The notes: generated from the letters alone by a model not told the origin. A stretch of DNA of 64,000 nt from CAZYBC01 sp964645645 (GCA_964645645.1 CAZYBC010000001.1:1-64000); one strand, 5' to 3'. Counted from the stretch's first letter, positions 34,307-44,417 are shown. Made by a program: numbers and translations.

Positions 34307-35725
34307 ATGCGCAAGCTTTATTGGTATTTTACTGCCTACTTAAAAAAACATGGTTGGATTTTTATTGTTTCCTTAATTCTAGCGTTGGTTTTTTTCTGGT
34401 TTACTATTCCTTTTATTGTCAATAAACTCAGTATCAGCCAAAAAAAATATATTGGCTTAATTGGTGAATATACTCTTGATAACTTACCTCTTGAAGTGAC
34501 TTCATTATTAAGTTCTGGTTTAACCAAAGTTAAAGAAGACGGTAGTGTAGTGCCAATGCTGTCTCAACGTTGGGCAATTGAGGATGATGGCACTACTTAT
34601 CGATTTATTATTAAAAAAGATTTGCTCTGGCAAGATGGTAAAGAATTTAAGCCCGAAGATGTCGTTTATAACTTTACTGATGTAGAAACTATCGCAACAC
34701 CTAATGATGTAATTTTTAAATTACCAGCTAGTTTTTCTCCATTTCCTAGTGTAGTTTCAGCTCCATTATTAAGAGATGGCACTCAACAATATCTTTTATT
34801 TTTCAAAAGACCAACTTTAATTGGAATTGGAAAAAATAAAATTATTAGCTATAAAAAACAAGGTAAAAATATTAAAGAAATTACAATAGACACACCTGAT
34901 AAGCGTCTAATTTTCCGTTTTTATCTCACTGAACAAGAATCTCTCCTAGCTTTAGCTAAAGGTGAAATAGATATTTTAGATAAAATTCATGATATCAGTT
35001 TGGTAGAAAATTGGCCTAACATTGCTATTGATCATCAAATTAATCATGATCAGTACTTAGCTTTGTTTTTTAATAATACTCATCCCAATCTTACTAAAAA
35101 TATCCGTCAAGCAATGGCTTACGCTATAGAAAAACCAGCTGATAAAACTCGTGCTTTAGGTCCAATTAGCCCTGATTCTTGGGCTTATTTACCAGGAGGC
35201 AAATCCTACGATAAAGATTTGACTAGAGCCACTGATAGAATTTTAGAAAACTTGCCTAGTCAAATAATGGATTTTACTTTAACCACGACTTCCCTATTTA
35301 CTCAAGAAGCTGAAGCGATTAAACAACAATTAGAAGAATTGTTTACTCTAGCGCAAAGTGAGTGTCAAACTAGTAAAAAAGTAGAAAACAAAGAATTGTG
35401 TGATAACTTAAATGGCAAAATTAATATTAAAATTAACAACTTCCCAGATACTAATGATTATCAACTGCTGTTAATTGGCCAAGAATCTCCACTTGATCCT
35501 GATCAATATTTTTTGTGGCATTCTGATCAACCTACTAATTTTACTCACTACAAAAACACAAGAATTGATAGTTTGCTAGAAAAAGGCCGTCAGGAAACTG
35601 ATCAAAAAGAAAGAACTACTATTTATCAAGAATTCCAACAGTTTTTGCTTGAAGATCCTCCAGCAGTATTTTTAAATTATTTAGACAGCTATAAACTAAC
35701 AAGAAAAAGTCTTAAAGTCTTCTAA
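34307..35725 (+). CDS. Extracellular solute-binding protein family 5 (oligopeptide type)
   Basis: A 472-aa protein anchored by one N-terminal helix (about 17-35), with the SBP_bac_5 core: GLTKVKEDGSVVPMLSQRW, YRFIIKKDLLWQDGKEFKPEDV, and the C-terminal DPDQYFLWHSDQ region with NTRIDSLLEKGRQ. No lipobox cysteine is present. No permease or ATPase genes are adjacent. It may capture peptides or act with another system; it overlaps the convergent femX gene by 14 bp. Confidence 0.88.
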   Translation: MRKLYWYFTAYLKKHGWIFIVSLILALVFFWFTIPFIVNKLSISQKKYIGLIGEYTLDNLPLEVTSLLSSGLTKVKEDGSVVPMLSQRWAIEDDGTTYRFIIKKDLLWQDGKEFKPEDVVYNFTDVETIATPNDVIFKLPASFSPFPSVVSAPLLRDGTQQYLLFFKRPTLIGIGKNKIISYKKQGKNIKEITIDTPDKRLIFRFYLTEQESLLALAKGEIDILDKIHDISLVENWPNIAIDHQINHDQYLALFFNNTHPNLTKNIRQAMAYAIEKPADKTRALGPISPDSWAYLPGGKSYDKDLTRATDRILENLPSQIMDFTLTTTSLFTQEAEAIKQQLEELFTLAQSECQTSKKVENKELCDNLNGKINIKINNFPDTNDYQLLLIGQESPLDPDQYFLWHSDQPTNFTHYKNTRIDSLLEKGRQETDQKERTTIYQEFQQFLLEDPPAVFLNYLDSYKLTRKSLKVF

Positions 35726-36746
35726 GCTTTTTTCTACATAATTCAAATAAATGTGTTAACCAAAAACTCCAATTAACAGGTACGTCTTGAGCTGGTAAAT
35801 AGAAAACTTCTTCACCGCCAAAACCTTTTTTGAAAACGGTTACACCTGCAAAACGATGATTTTTTTTGTTGGGAGGAGCAATTCCCCAAAAATTATAACG
35901 CAAACATCCTCGTTTTTTAGCTTCATTAATTGCCGCCCACTGACAAGCATAAGCTCCTGGTAAATGATCATTAGCCGGAGTAGAGATACCATAATGATAG
36001 GCAGCCTGTTGATTATAAAAAATTACAAAAGCACTAGCTAATAATTTACCTTGATAAAAACTAGAAAAAAGTAAAGCCTTATTATGGCTAGCAAATTCTT
36101 TAAATTGCTCAAATAAAAAATTATAGCTAAAAGGCACAAAATGATGCTTTTGAGCTAATTGGACTTGATATTGATAAAATTCTTTAATAGCCTTGGGGTC
36201 AGTCGTTGTTTTAACTTCTACACCTAATTTTTCTGCTTTTCTAATTTCATAGCGAGTGTTTTTACGCATTTGAGCTAACAGTTGTTCTTGGCTTAAACTT
36301 AGATCTAATTGTAAAGTTAAATCTGCAGTTAAATGAATTGGTGACTGTACAGCCCCAAGTTTTTTAACCAAACTTTCTAAAGGTTGAGAAGCCAAAGCCT
36401 GAGGGCGAAAACGAATTAAATTACAATGTTCTTGTTTAGCCAAACTTACTAATTGATTAAAAATTTCTTTTAGTTGTTCAATACCAATTTTTTCCCAATC
36501 TAATAATGGCCCACCGGCAATTGTTAAATAATCACCTCGTTTTGCCACTTCTTTAATTAATAAAGCTGCGCCAATTTGTTTTTTTGGTTGATTCTGATAA
36601 ATAGCTAAAGGAAAAACTTTTTTACCAATTTTTTGTTGAAACACTCCCCAATGCCAAGATTGTAAAAAGTCAGCTTCTTTTCTGGACGTTAGATATTTTT
36701 CCCAATTTTTCTGGTCTACTATTTGAATTAAACTGATATTAGACAT
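35712..36746 (-). CDS. FemAB/FemX-type peptidoglycan aminoacyltransferase-like protein
   Basis: A 344-aa double-GNAT protein. The N-terminal part has FLQSWHWGVFQQKIGKKVFPL and the KRGDYLTIAGGPLLDW stretch seen in FemX/FmhB. The second GNAT has AQMRKNTRYEIRKAEKLGVEV and AYHYGISTPAND, GAYACQWAAINEAKKRGCLRYNFWGI. Relatives add amino acids from aminoacyl-tRNA to lipid II, or act on other surface molecules. The ATG at 36746 is preferred over a TTG 12 bp upstream. Last gene of a four-gene operon. Confidence 0.85.
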   Translation of the reverse strand: MSNISLIQIVDQKNWEKYLTSRKEADFLQSWHWGVFQQKIGKKVFPLAIYQNQPKKQIGAALLIKEVAKRGDYLTIAGGPLLDWEKIGIEQLKEIFNQLVSLAKQEHCNLIRFRPQALASQPLESLVKKLGAVQSPIHLTADLTLQLDLSLSQEQLLAQMRKNTRYEIRKAEKLGVEVKTTTDPKAIKEFYQYQVQLAQKHHFVPFSYNFLFEQFKEFASHNKALLFSSFYQGKLLASAFVIFYNQQAAYHYGISTPANDHLPGAYACQWAAINEAKKRGCLRYNFWGIAPPNKKNHRFAGVTVFKKGFGGEEVFYLPAQDVPVNWSFWLTHLFELCRKKLRRL

Positions 36747-37938
36747 AAAAACTTTCAATTAACTGACAAATTTTTTCAGCTTTAGCTGGAGTAATTTCTT
36801 GATGAGTAGGTAAATTAATAATTGTTTTAGCTAATTTTTCGGCTTGAGGGCAACTACCAGCTTGATAAACGCTATGACAAACGCTGCTACCACAATCCAC
36901 GGCACTACGATACCAACGATCCGCTAAATAAACATGATTTTTAGCCAAAAAATCTAATAAGATTTTAGGATTAGCTACTGCAAAAGCAAAGCGCAAATTA
37001 CTACCATAAGCTAAATCTTTTGGTTTAGTAAGCAAGGTTAATTGAGGAATATTTTGAAGAGTTTGCCAATAAATTTGAGCTATTTGTTGACGATGTTTTA
37101 GTTGCTGATGAACAGTTTGTAATCTTTGACTAATTAAAGGAATCAAAAAATCTGGCAATGGCCAATAATGTTGATTAAAGGTATATAAAGCATTCTTAAA
37201 CCACTGAATTTTTTTCAAAAATAAATGTAATAATTTACCTAGACCAATTGCATAACTTGCTCTAATGAAACAAGTTAAAATTGGATAAGTAGCAATTTTC
37301 CAAAGTTCTAAATTAGATAAATATTGCGATGTTAAATTAATTTTTTTAAGTGGCGATTTTTTTAAAATTACAGCTCCGCCACTTACTGTATCCAAAATTT
37401 TATCTCTTCCAAAAGATAATAAAATAGCATCTGCATAAGTACCTAATTTTTGTTCATCCCAATCTTTACCGCCAAAACTTTGTGCTAAATCCTCAATTAG
37501 TAATAAATTGTTTTTCAAGCAAAATTGTTTAAATTGTTTTGTTGCTAAACTACTTCCCAAACTATATTGTAAAATTAAAGCCTTAGCTTGATGTTTTTTT
37601 TGTAATTGCTGGATATGAGTTAAATCAGCTTCTAAACTATCAGCCTGCAAATCAAAATACACTGTTTTAGCACCAACTCTTTTGATTGCTTCTTCTAAAG
37701 CAAAACAAGCAAAAGCTTGAGTTAAAACCACATCATCAGCCCCAATGTTATAACTTAACAGAATATACTCTAAAGCATCTCTGCCTTTAGCTAATAGAAT
37801 TGCTTCTCCACCAAAACGTTGAGTTAGCTGATTAAGCAGCTTTACTTTATTGTGTGGCCGGAATTGTAATTTTGCTTGCAATGTTTTCCAAGCAAAAGAC
37901 CAAGTGTAATTAGAACCTAAACTATTAAAAATTATCAT
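36739..37938 (-). CDS. DegT/DnrJ/EryC1-type PLP aminotransferase
   Basis: A 399-aa PLP protein. Motifs: KGRDALEYILLSYNIG (substrate and PLP-phosphate region), VLTQAFACFALEEAIKRVGAKTVYFD, LLIEDLAQSFGG with the PLP-ring Asp, and LLSFGRDKILDTVSGGAV with the Schiff-base Lys. Usually such enzymes aminate keto-sugars of surface glycans. A segment at about 230-260 is inserted relative to short members. It overlaps both neighbours (14 and 8 bp) in the peptidoglycan-related operon. Confidence 0.85.
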   Translation of the reverse strand: MIIFNSLGSNYTWSFAWKTLQAKLQFRPHNKVKLLNQLTQRFGGEAILLAKGRDALEYILLSYNIGADDVVLTQAFACFALEEAIKRVGAKTVYFDLQADSLEADLTHIQQLQKKHQAKALILQYSLGSSLATKQFKQFCLKNNLLLIEDLAQSFGGKDWDEQKLGTYADAILLSFGRDKILDTVSGGAVILKKSPLKKINLTSQYLSNLELWKIATYPILTCFIRASYAIGLGKLLHLFLKKIQWFKNALYTFNQHYWPLPDFLIPLISQRLQTVHQQLKHRQQIAQIYWQTLQNIPQLTLLTKPKDLAYGSNLRFAFAVANPKILLDFLAKNHVYLADRWYRSAVDCGSSVCHSVYQAGSCPQAEKLAKTIINLPTHQEITPAKAEKICQLIESFYV

Positions 37939-39418
37939 GAGTTACCTTTGCTAAACTAAGTAAAAATTTATTAATTTTTTTGGACATTCGTCCTTCAATT
38001 AAAATAGCTGTTTTAGCTGGAGATTTAGCCAAAACCTGCATTGCTTTTTCTTGATTTTGACTTAAACGCTTATTAAAAATCTTTTTAAAAACTTCTAAAC
38101 CATCATTGCCTAAATAATAAACTTGATCTACAAAAGCTGTTGCTGCTTGAGCCAAATCTTGATGAAGCTGATTGCTCTGCTCACCTAAATCAATCATGCC
38201 ATTAGTTAATAAAACAGTTTGATAATTTAACTGTTTAAAATGTTTTAAAATTGCTAAAGCCGCTTTAAAACCTTTGGGGTTACTACTATAGCTATCATCA
38301 ATCAGCAAAGCTTGTTGTGCATTTTGTCTTAACTGTACAAAACGTTCTGGAATAACTAAATTTTCTACTGCTTTAATAAATTGAGTGGATGAAATATTCA
38401 ATGCTTGGCCAACTTTGATTGCTAAAGCTAATGCTTGTAAATATTGTTTACCTAATAAAGGAGTTTTAACAATTTTTCCCTGCCAATTAAAACTTAAATA
38501 AGCCCGACTATCTAAATGACCAACTAAATCTTTTTGACTATAAGCAATGGGCTGCCTAGCACCACCCAACTGGCAGATTTTTAAAACTTGAGGGTCATCG
38601 GCATTAGCATAAACTTTGTTTTTATCCTTTACAGCCTTAACTAATTCAGCTTTAGCTTGCAAAATAGCGTCAACACTCCCAAATAAGGCTAAATGTTGCG
38701 GAGTAAAACCAGTCACAATTGCTAAATCTGGAATAAAATGTTTAGCTAAACGAGCAATTTCTCCTCGACCATAAGCAGCATATTCTAAAATCATAATTTC
38801 TTCACCATGATACAAATTAGCAATGGCTTTAGGAAAACTTAAAAAATTATTAAAAGATTTGGGGGTAACAAAAACTGAATATCTAGTTTTTAAAACTTCT
38901 GCCAAAATAAATTTGCTGGTAGTTTTACCATAACTGCCAGTAATTCCAATAATTAAGGGATGATGCTGTTTTAATAATTTTTTTGCTCGCCATAAATAAT
39001 AAGTGGCAACTAATAATCTGCCTAAAGCTGAAGGCAAACTCGCTACAAATAATAAAAGAGGTAATAACTGATACCAAACCAAAGCAGTAATTAAAACTAT
39101 AAGCCAATTATTAAAATCACTTTGCAAAACTTGCCAAGCAATTAAATCATAAACAAAAAATTTTATAATGAAAAAAAATCCCAAAACACTTAAAGAGCGC
39201 CAAGTTAATTTTGGTCTTTTTAAACCATGATAACTTAGATCTTGAAGACTAGGCCAATATTTACGCAATTCTCGTTGCGCTTCTTCAGTTTTTAAAAAAG
39301 CTCTTAAACGATCTACCCGATATTCTTTTTGTTGAATAATAGATAAACAACGTAAACTTCGCCACAGATAAAGTAAGTTATAAAATAAAAAAATAATTAG
39401 AATTACTAAAGTATTCAT
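37925..39418 (-). CDS. MurF-like Mur ligase with N-terminal membrane segments
   Basis: A 497-aa protein. The N-terminus has a membrane segment at about 2-20 and more at 70-150. A Mur ligase core follows: IIGITGSYGKTTSKFILAE (ATP loop with GKTT), FVTPKSFNNFLSFPKAI, ILEYAAYGRGEI, and the late LLIDDSYSSNPKGFKAALAIL typical of MurF. It resembles membrane MurF-like proteins rather than canonical cytoplasmic MurF. It could ligate an amino acid or peptide to a cell-wall precursor. Operon with hydrolase, DegT and FemX. Confidence 0.83.
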   Translation of the reverse strand: MNTLVILIIFLFYNLLYLWRSLRCLSIIQQKEYRVDRLRAFLKTEEAQRELRKYWPSLQDLSYHGLKRPKLTWRSLSVLGFFFIIKFFVYDLIAWQVLQSDFNNWLIVLITALVWYQLLPLLLFVASLPSALGRLLVATYYLWRAKKLLKQHHPLIIGITGSYGKTTSKFILAEVLKTRYSVFVTPKSFNNFLSFPKAIANLYHGEEIMILEYAAYGRGEIARLAKHFIPDLAIVTGFTPQHLALFGSVDAILQAKAELVKAVKDKNKVYANADDPQVLKICQLGGARQPIAYSQKDLVGHLDSRAYLSFNWQGKIVKTPLLGKQYLQALALAIKVGQALNISSTQFIKAVENLVIPERFVQLRQNAQQALLIDDSYSSNPKGFKAALAILKHFKQLNYQTVLLTNGMIDLGEQSNQLHQDLAQAATAFVDQVYYLGNDGLEVFKKIFNKRLSQNQEKAMQVLAKSPAKTAILIEGRMSKKINKFLLSLAKVTHDNF

Positions 39419-40110
39419 TAAATAAAACTTTCAATTAAATTAGCTACTTGTTCTGGATGTGTAAACTGAGGAGAATGCTTAGCAGACGCTAGAATTTCCA
39501 AACGACTGTGAGCAATTTGTTGATGATAAAAATGTCCCATCCATAAAGGAGTATAAGTATCTCGTTGACCCCAAATCAATAAAGTGGGACAGCTAATTTT
39601 AGACAGATCAGTTTTTACTTCATCAGCTAGTACATTTCTCATTGTTAGCTTCATATTAGGAGAAGCAACAAAATAATCTTGTTCCCTAGCCAATTTATAA
39701 AGAAGCCGCTTTGCTAAAGCTTGATTGGTAAAAATTTTACCGATCTTAGCTAAATAATAAAAAATTTGTCTTTTTAGCACTGGCCAAGGTCGATTATTTC
39801 TAATACCTGCTGCCCCAATCAAAATTAACTTAGCTACTTTTTCTGGATACAAACTAGTAAAACGGCTGGCTAATTGGCCACCAAAAGAATGCCCTAATAA
39901 AATCACCTTTTCTTTAGGCAACTGCGTTTTTAACCAATTAACATAATCAGTTAAAGTCCAAACGTCACTTAAAGGAGTAGACAAACCAGGGATAGCCAAA
40001 AAATGAGTATCAATTTGTTTAGCTTTTAGTAAAGTGCGCAACTTTTGCCATTTAACTTCATTCTCAGCATCAATTGCCCAACCATGTAAAATGTAGATAC
40101 TAGTTTTCAT
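39418..40110 (-). CDS. Alpha/beta hydrolase
   Basis: A 230-aa hydrolase. The oxyanion region is IYILHGWAID, the nucleophile elbow GHSFGG, the acid in LLIWGQRDTYTPL and the His in AKHSPQFTHPE. No substrate can be assigned. It is the first gene of the minus-strand cell-wall operon and shares its stop/start boundary with the MurF-like gene. Divergent from the DUF4012 gene. Confidence 0.88.
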   Translation of the reverse strand: MKTSIYILHGWAIDAENEVKWQKLRTLLKAKQIDTHFLAIPGLSTPLSDVWTLTDYVNWLKTQLPKEKVILLGHSFGGQLASRFTSLYPEKVAKLILIGAAGIRNNRPWPVLKRQIFYYLAKIGKIFTNQALAKRLLYKLAREQDYFVASPNMKLTMRNVLADEVKTDLSKISCPTLLIWGQRDTYTPLWMGHFYHQQIAHSRLEILASAKHSPQFTHPEQVANLIESFI

Positions 40111-40159
40111 AGATTTTTCTAGTTATATTATCAAGCAGAAAGAGATAAAGCTCAAGCTC

Positions 40160-41650
40160 ATGAAAAAACAGCTCGTGATTGTTTTTAGTCTTATTATTAT
40201 CAGTTTAACTTTAAGCTGTCTGAGTTTATTTCTACCTCTATATTTATATACTAAAGATTTAATTATCCACAGCCAAAATTGGCAACAAACTTTTTTTCAA
40301 AACGACAATAAAGAAAATTTAGCACCAATAATTCTTCAAGATCTAAAATCATTAACAAAACAACTTAATTATTTAAAAACTGTTCATCAAATTTTTGGCG
40401 GTGATAGCCAAGCCCAATTAGCTATTCAACAACTTTATGATCATTTGACTCAATTACAAACTTTATTAGATTATTTTTTTTCAGACCAAAAATCCATTTT
40501 AGCAGTTTTACAAAATAGCCAAGAAATTAGAGCCACGGGTGGCTTTATGGGCTCTTATGCCCGAATTGACTTAGAAAATGGACAACTTAAAAACCTAGTT
40601 TTTAATGATATTTATGAAGCTGATGGCCATTTTAATGCTTATCAAACACCACCTCCAGGAATCAAAGAATATTTAGCCAATGGTCAAAGCTGGCGCTTAC
40701 CAGATAGTAATTGGTCACCAGATTTTCCAACTAGTAGCCAAAAAATTTTACAATTTTTTGCTGATTGTAATGAAAAAAATGTTCATAATTTATTAGCTGT
40801 TAATCTAAATTTGATGGAAGAATTATTAAAAATTACTGGGCCAATCTACCTTCCTGATTATCAAATCAATGTAACAGCGGAAAATTTTGCTCAAGTAGCG
40901 AGAAGTGAACGCAGCGAATTTTTTCCTGGTACTCAACAAAAAAAATTCTTTTTTACTTTATTTTTTAATCAATTAAAATTCAAATTAGCTAAACTCAATA
41001 AAGACCAGCAACTCGCTGTTATTAATTTAATTATCAAACAAATTGAAAATAAAAATTTACAATTTTATTCATCAAACTCACAAATTCAAGAAATTCTGTC
41101 TAAGTATCAATTAACTGGGGCCATGACTCAAATTTCTGAGGCTAATTATTTATTTTTAGTAGAATCAAATGTGGGCATTAATAAAGCCAACGCTAAAATC
41201 GAACGCAACGTTCAACTCAAACTTAATGGTCAACAACTAGACGTTATTATTAATTTTTCTAATCAAAATACTGTTCCACCTAAACAAATGGTTATTAATC
41301 GCTTTATTTCTAAAGCTGATAATTTAAGCTATGTCAATTATTTTAGAGTCATTTTACCGGCTGACGCTTTTTTAAATCAAGCTATGATAGATCAACAAAT
41401 CGTTACTGACCTCGATGAAAATTTAATTACTAACAGCCAAGGACAACTGTTTAAGCAATATGGTTTTTTAGTTGTGGTCAGTGAACAAACAAAAAATTCT
41501 GTTAATCTAAAAATCACTTATCCAGAAATTAAAACTCAACTTTTTATTCAAAAACAAGCTGGATTACCAGCCACTGATTATCAATTACAAACTCCTTGGC
41601 AACAACTTGAATTTTCCCTAACTAAGGATAAACTGATACAATTGCAATAA
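40160..41650 (+). CDS. DUF4012 family exported protein
   Basis: A 496-aa protein with an N-terminal membrane helix (about 7-29). The central DUF4012 hallmark is ILAVLQNSQEIRATGGFMGSYARI followed by LKNLVFNDIYEAD, PPPGIKEYL and WSPDFPTSSQKI. The family resembles LytR-type domains and is frequent in CPR and Gram-positive genomes; function unknown. It sits 3 bp before prfB, so the two may be co-transcribed. Confidence 0.85.
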   Translation: MKKQLVIVFSLIIISLTLSCLSLFLPLYLYTKDLIIHSQNWQQTFFQNDNKENLAPIILQDLKSLTKQLNYLKTVHQIFGGDSQAQLAIQQLYDHLTQLQTLLDYFFSDQKSILAVLQNSQEIRATGGFMGSYARIDLENGQLKNLVFNDIYEADGHFNAYQTPPPGIKEYLANGQSWRLPDSNWSPDFPTSSQKILQFFADCNEKNVHNLLAVNLNLMEELLKITGPIYLPDYQINVTAENFAQVARSERSEFFPGTQQKKFFFTLFFNQLKFKLAKLNKDQQLAVINLIIKQIENKNLQFYSSNSQIQEILSKYQLTGAMTQISEANYLFLVESNVGINKANAKIERNVQLKLNGQQLDVIINFSNQNTVPPKQMVINRFISKADNLSYVNYFRVILPADAFLNQAMIDQQIVTDLDENLITNSQGQLFKQYGFLVVVSEQTKNSVNLKITYPEIKTQLFIQKQAGLPATDYQLQTPWQQLEFSLTKDKLIQLQ

Positions 41651-41653
41651 CCC

Positions 41654-42748
41654 ATGACTAATATTGATCAAACCACTCTCAACCATCTAATTAAAAAAGC
41701 GGAAAGCCTTATTGAAGACGGTCTTTTAATGGAAAAAGTTGAACAACATAAGATTTTACAAGCACAAACCCTCGCCCCAGATTTTTGGCAAAAAGTTGAT
41801 AGCAAACAAATTATGCAAAAAATTGCTCATTTGGAAGATGAGATTGCTCAAATTAAAGAATTACAAAAATTACATGATGATATTTTAGCTTTTGAAGAAC
41901 TTAAAACCCAACTAAATGAAACTGAATTACAAAGTTTAGAATTAGAATTAAGTAAAAACTGTACACAGCTAAAAAGATTACTTAAAACTAGAGAATTAAA
42001 ACAATACTTAGCTGGTAAATTTGATACTAAAGGAGCAATTTTATCAATTCATTCTGGACAAGGTGGGACTGAAGCCATGGATTGGGCAGAAATTTTATCC
42101 AGAATGTATATTCGTTTTTTTGAAAAAAAAGACTGGCCTTATCGCTTTGTTAGTGAATCACGGGGTGAAGAAGCTGGCATTAAAGAAGTTGTTTTTGAGA
42201 TTAATGTTCCTTATGCTTATGGTTATCTAAAAAAAGAACAAGGTACTCACCGTTTAGTCAGACTCAGCCCTTTTAATGCGGATAGTCTTCGTCAAACCTC
42301 CTTTGCTTTAGTAGAAGTTTTACCTTTAATTGATGATGATACTAGCGTAGAAATTAAAGACAGTGATCTGGCTTGGAATTTTACCAGAGCCGGTGGTGCG
42401 GGTGGTCAAAGTGTTAACAAACTCAATACGGCTGTGGAATTAACTCATTTACCCACGGGAATTGTCGTCAACTGCCGTGAAGAACGTAAACAATCACAAA
42501 ATAAAGAACGAGCCTTGCAGATTTTGAAAGCTAAATTAGCCGCTTTACAAGAAGAACAACAAGCTGCTGAATTAGCTCAGGCAAAAGGCAAATATACTCC
42601 AGCTAGTTGGGGAACCCAAATTAGAAACTATGTACTTCATCCCTATCAATTAGTAAAAGATACTCGCACTAAAATTGAAACTGCCGATACTCAAGGAGTA
42701 CTGGCTGGAGATTTAGATCAATTTATTGAAGCAGAAATTAAACTTTAG
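41654..42748 (+). CDS. prfB: Peptide chain release factor 2
   Basis: A 364-aa class I release factor. SPF (in VRLSPFNAD) marks RF2, which reads UGA and UAA, and the catalytic GGQ is in AGGAGGQSVNKLNT. There is no in-frame stop near the start and so no programmed frameshift as in many bacteria. Its presence, together with genes ending in TGA, argues that UGA is a stop here, unlike in Gracilibacteria. Confidence 0.96.
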   Translation: MTNIDQTTLNHLIKKAESLIEDGLLMEKVEQHKILQAQTLAPDFWQKVDSKQIMQKIAHLEDEIAQIKELQKLHDDILAFEELKTQLNETELQSLELELSKNCTQLKRLLKTRELKQYLAGKFDTKGAILSIHSGQGGTEAMDWAEILSRMYIRFFEKKDWPYRFVSESRGEEAGIKEVVFEINVPYAYGYLKKEQGTHRLVRLSPFNADSLRQTSFALVEVLPLIDDDTSVEIKDSDLAWNFTRAGGAGGQSVNKLNTAVELTHLPTGIVVNCREERKQSQNKERALQILKAKLAALQEEQQAAELAQAKGKYTPASWGTQIRNYVLHPYQLVKDTRTKIETADTQGVLAGDLDQFIEAEIKL

Positions 42749-42812
42749 TTAATTTTTATTACCTTTGCACAATTTATAGCAGTTTGCATTAGCCAGCCAC
42801 TAAATTTTTTAG

Positions 42813-42818
42813 TATGAT
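42813..42818 (+). promoter_or_regulatory. -10 box (leaderless start) of the gene at 42825
   Basis: TATGAT ends 6 nt before the ATG at 42825, with no ribosome site. Confidence 0.5.
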
Positions 42819-42824
42819 AAATAT

Positions 42825-43403
42825 ATGCAAAAATTAGATTTATCTAACACTCCTAATTTTGATAATAACCAAGCTGGTCTTGACGAATCAGCTCAATTCA
42901 GTCAAAATCTAAATTCGTCAGTTAATACTGATTCTATTAATCAATCTGGATCTGCAACTATGAACCAATCTCAAAAAACTCTCATGATTATTGCTTTAAG
43001 TTTAGCTGTTATAGCTGGAACTGCAACTGGTTATGGAGCATACAGATTAAAAAACAAAAACACAATTAGTGGCGGAAAAAATTCAATTCAAAAAGTAGCA
43101 ACTGATAATATTAAAAATGGTGATATTTTTGGTGTTCATGATGAAAAAACTTTTGCAGATAATGCTCAAGGCTATTTAGCTAAGGGTGGAGTTGATGGAG
43201 AAGGTTCTCACCAATTATTAAGAGCTGGTGGAGTAAGCCAAACTGTTTATTTAACTTCTTCCGTTACTGATTTAGATAAATTTGTAGGAATGGAAGTCAA
43301 GGTTTCTGGTGAAACTTTTAAAGGTCAAAAAGCTGGTTGGTTAATGGATGTTGGCCGTGTAGAGATTATTAATACTCAGGCCGAAGCTCCAATTGAAGAA
43401 TAA
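42825..43403 (+). CDS. Single-pass membrane protein with extracytoplasmic domain
   Basis: A 192-aa protein: an Asn/Gln/Ser-rich N-terminus (1-47), one membrane helix (about 52-71) and an extracytoplasmic domain (about 90-185) with beta-strand pattern (SHQLLRAGGVSQTVYLTSS, VGMEVKVSGETFKGQKAG). The late GMEVKVSGET resembles an OB-fold strand pair. No family assigned. It precedes ftsE by 87 bp and may belong to the division operon. Confidence 0.6.
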   Translation: MQKLDLSNTPNFDNNQAGLDESAQFSQNLNSSVNTDSINQSGSATMNQSQKTLMIIALSLAVIAGTATGYGAYRLKNKNTISGGKNSIQKVATDNIKNGDIFGVHDEKTFADNAQGYLAKGGVDGEGSHQLLRAGGVSQTVYLTSSVTDLDKFVGMEVKVSGETFKGQKAGWLMDVGRVEIINTQAEAPIEE

Positions 43404-43490
43404 TTGATTTTTATTAAAAAACTATTTACAAATTAATAGCAAAATCAAACTTGCTAGTAGTTAAAAAGAAATGGTTTAATAAACTTGCCT

Positions 43491-44417
43491 ATGTTGAAAT
43501 TTTCTAATGTTAGTAAAATTTTTGGAAACACGACTGCCCTTGATAATCTTAATTTTGGAGTAGATGATCACGACTTTCTTTTAATTACTGGGCCATCTGG
43601 GAGCGGTAAAACTACTCTAATGAAATTATTAATTAGAGAATATTTACCTACCAAAGGTGAAATTTACTATTTAGGCAATCCTTTAAATAAACTTCCTCGT
43701 AGACAAATCCCTCAGCATCGCCGACAAATTGGCGTAGTTTTTCAAGATTATAAATTGTTACCAGATTATAATATTTGGGAAAATATTGCTTTACCCCTTT
43801 ATATTGCTAATAAAAGTGAAACCGAAATTGAACAACGGGTAACTGATTTACTAAAATTAGTCAAATTAACTGATAAAGCTTTGGCCTTTCCTAGTCAGCT
43901 TTCTGGCGGAGAAGCCCAACGAATTAGTATTGCTCGTTCTTTAGCAACTGGCCCTAAATTAATTTTTGCCGATGAACCAACCGGTAATCTTGACCCAGCC
44001 ATTAGTCTTGAAATCGCAGAACTATTACAAAAAATTAATCAATTAGGGACTACAGTTTTACTTGCTACCCATGATCAAGTAATTTTAGACTACCTTAAAA
44101 AAACTAGAAAAATTCGTTTAGAAAAAGGCAAATTAGTAGAAGATACACAACCCAAAATAAAAGTTGAAGAAATTAAACTTGATGATAAACCGCTAGAAAA
44201 AAAAGCGGTAGATAAAAAACCTGAACCTAAAAAAAATATTGAGAATAAAGCTGAAACCAAAAAAATAATTACTACTAAAGAAAACGAAGCTAAAAAACCA
44301 ATCAATGAACCAGATAAAAAAATAAAAACTGATAAAGAAGAACCTAAGAAAAAAACTAGAGCTTTTTTAGGTTTTAATAAACTTAGACAACTCTTTGGGA
44401 AGAAAAAATCATTATGA
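43491..44417 (+). CDS. ftsE: Cell division ATP-binding protein FtsE
   Basis: A 308-aa ABC ATPase: Walker A GPSGSGKTT, Q-loop VVFQDYKLLPD, signature LSGGEAQRISIARSLATGP, Walker B LIFADEPTGNLDP and H-loop ATHD. FtsE proteins are usually about 220 aa; this one has an extra Lys/Glu-rich, probably disordered tail of about 85 residues. The ATG at 43491 is preferred over a TTG 6 bp upstream. Overlaps ftsX by 4 bp; with FtsX it controls a cell-wall hydrolase at division. Confidence 0.93.
   Translation: MLKFSNVSKIFGNTTALDNLNFGVDDHDFLLITGPSGSGKTTLMKLLIREYLPTKGEIYYLGNPLNKLPRRQIPQHRRQIGVVFQDYKLLPDYNIWENIALPLYIANKSETEIEQRVTDLLKLVKLTDKALAFPSQLSGGEAQRISIARSLATGPKLIFADEPTGNLDPAISLEIAELLQKINQLGTTVLLATHDQVILDYLKKTRKIRLEKGKLVEDTQPKIKVEEIKLDDKPLEKKAVDKKPEPKKNIENKAETKKIITTKENEAKKPINEPDKKIKTDKEEPKKKTRAFLGFNKLRQLFGKKKSL

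Noticed and set aside
41654..42748. Programmed frameshift in prfB
   Set aside because: The reading frame is continuous with no internal TGA near the start, so none is needed.
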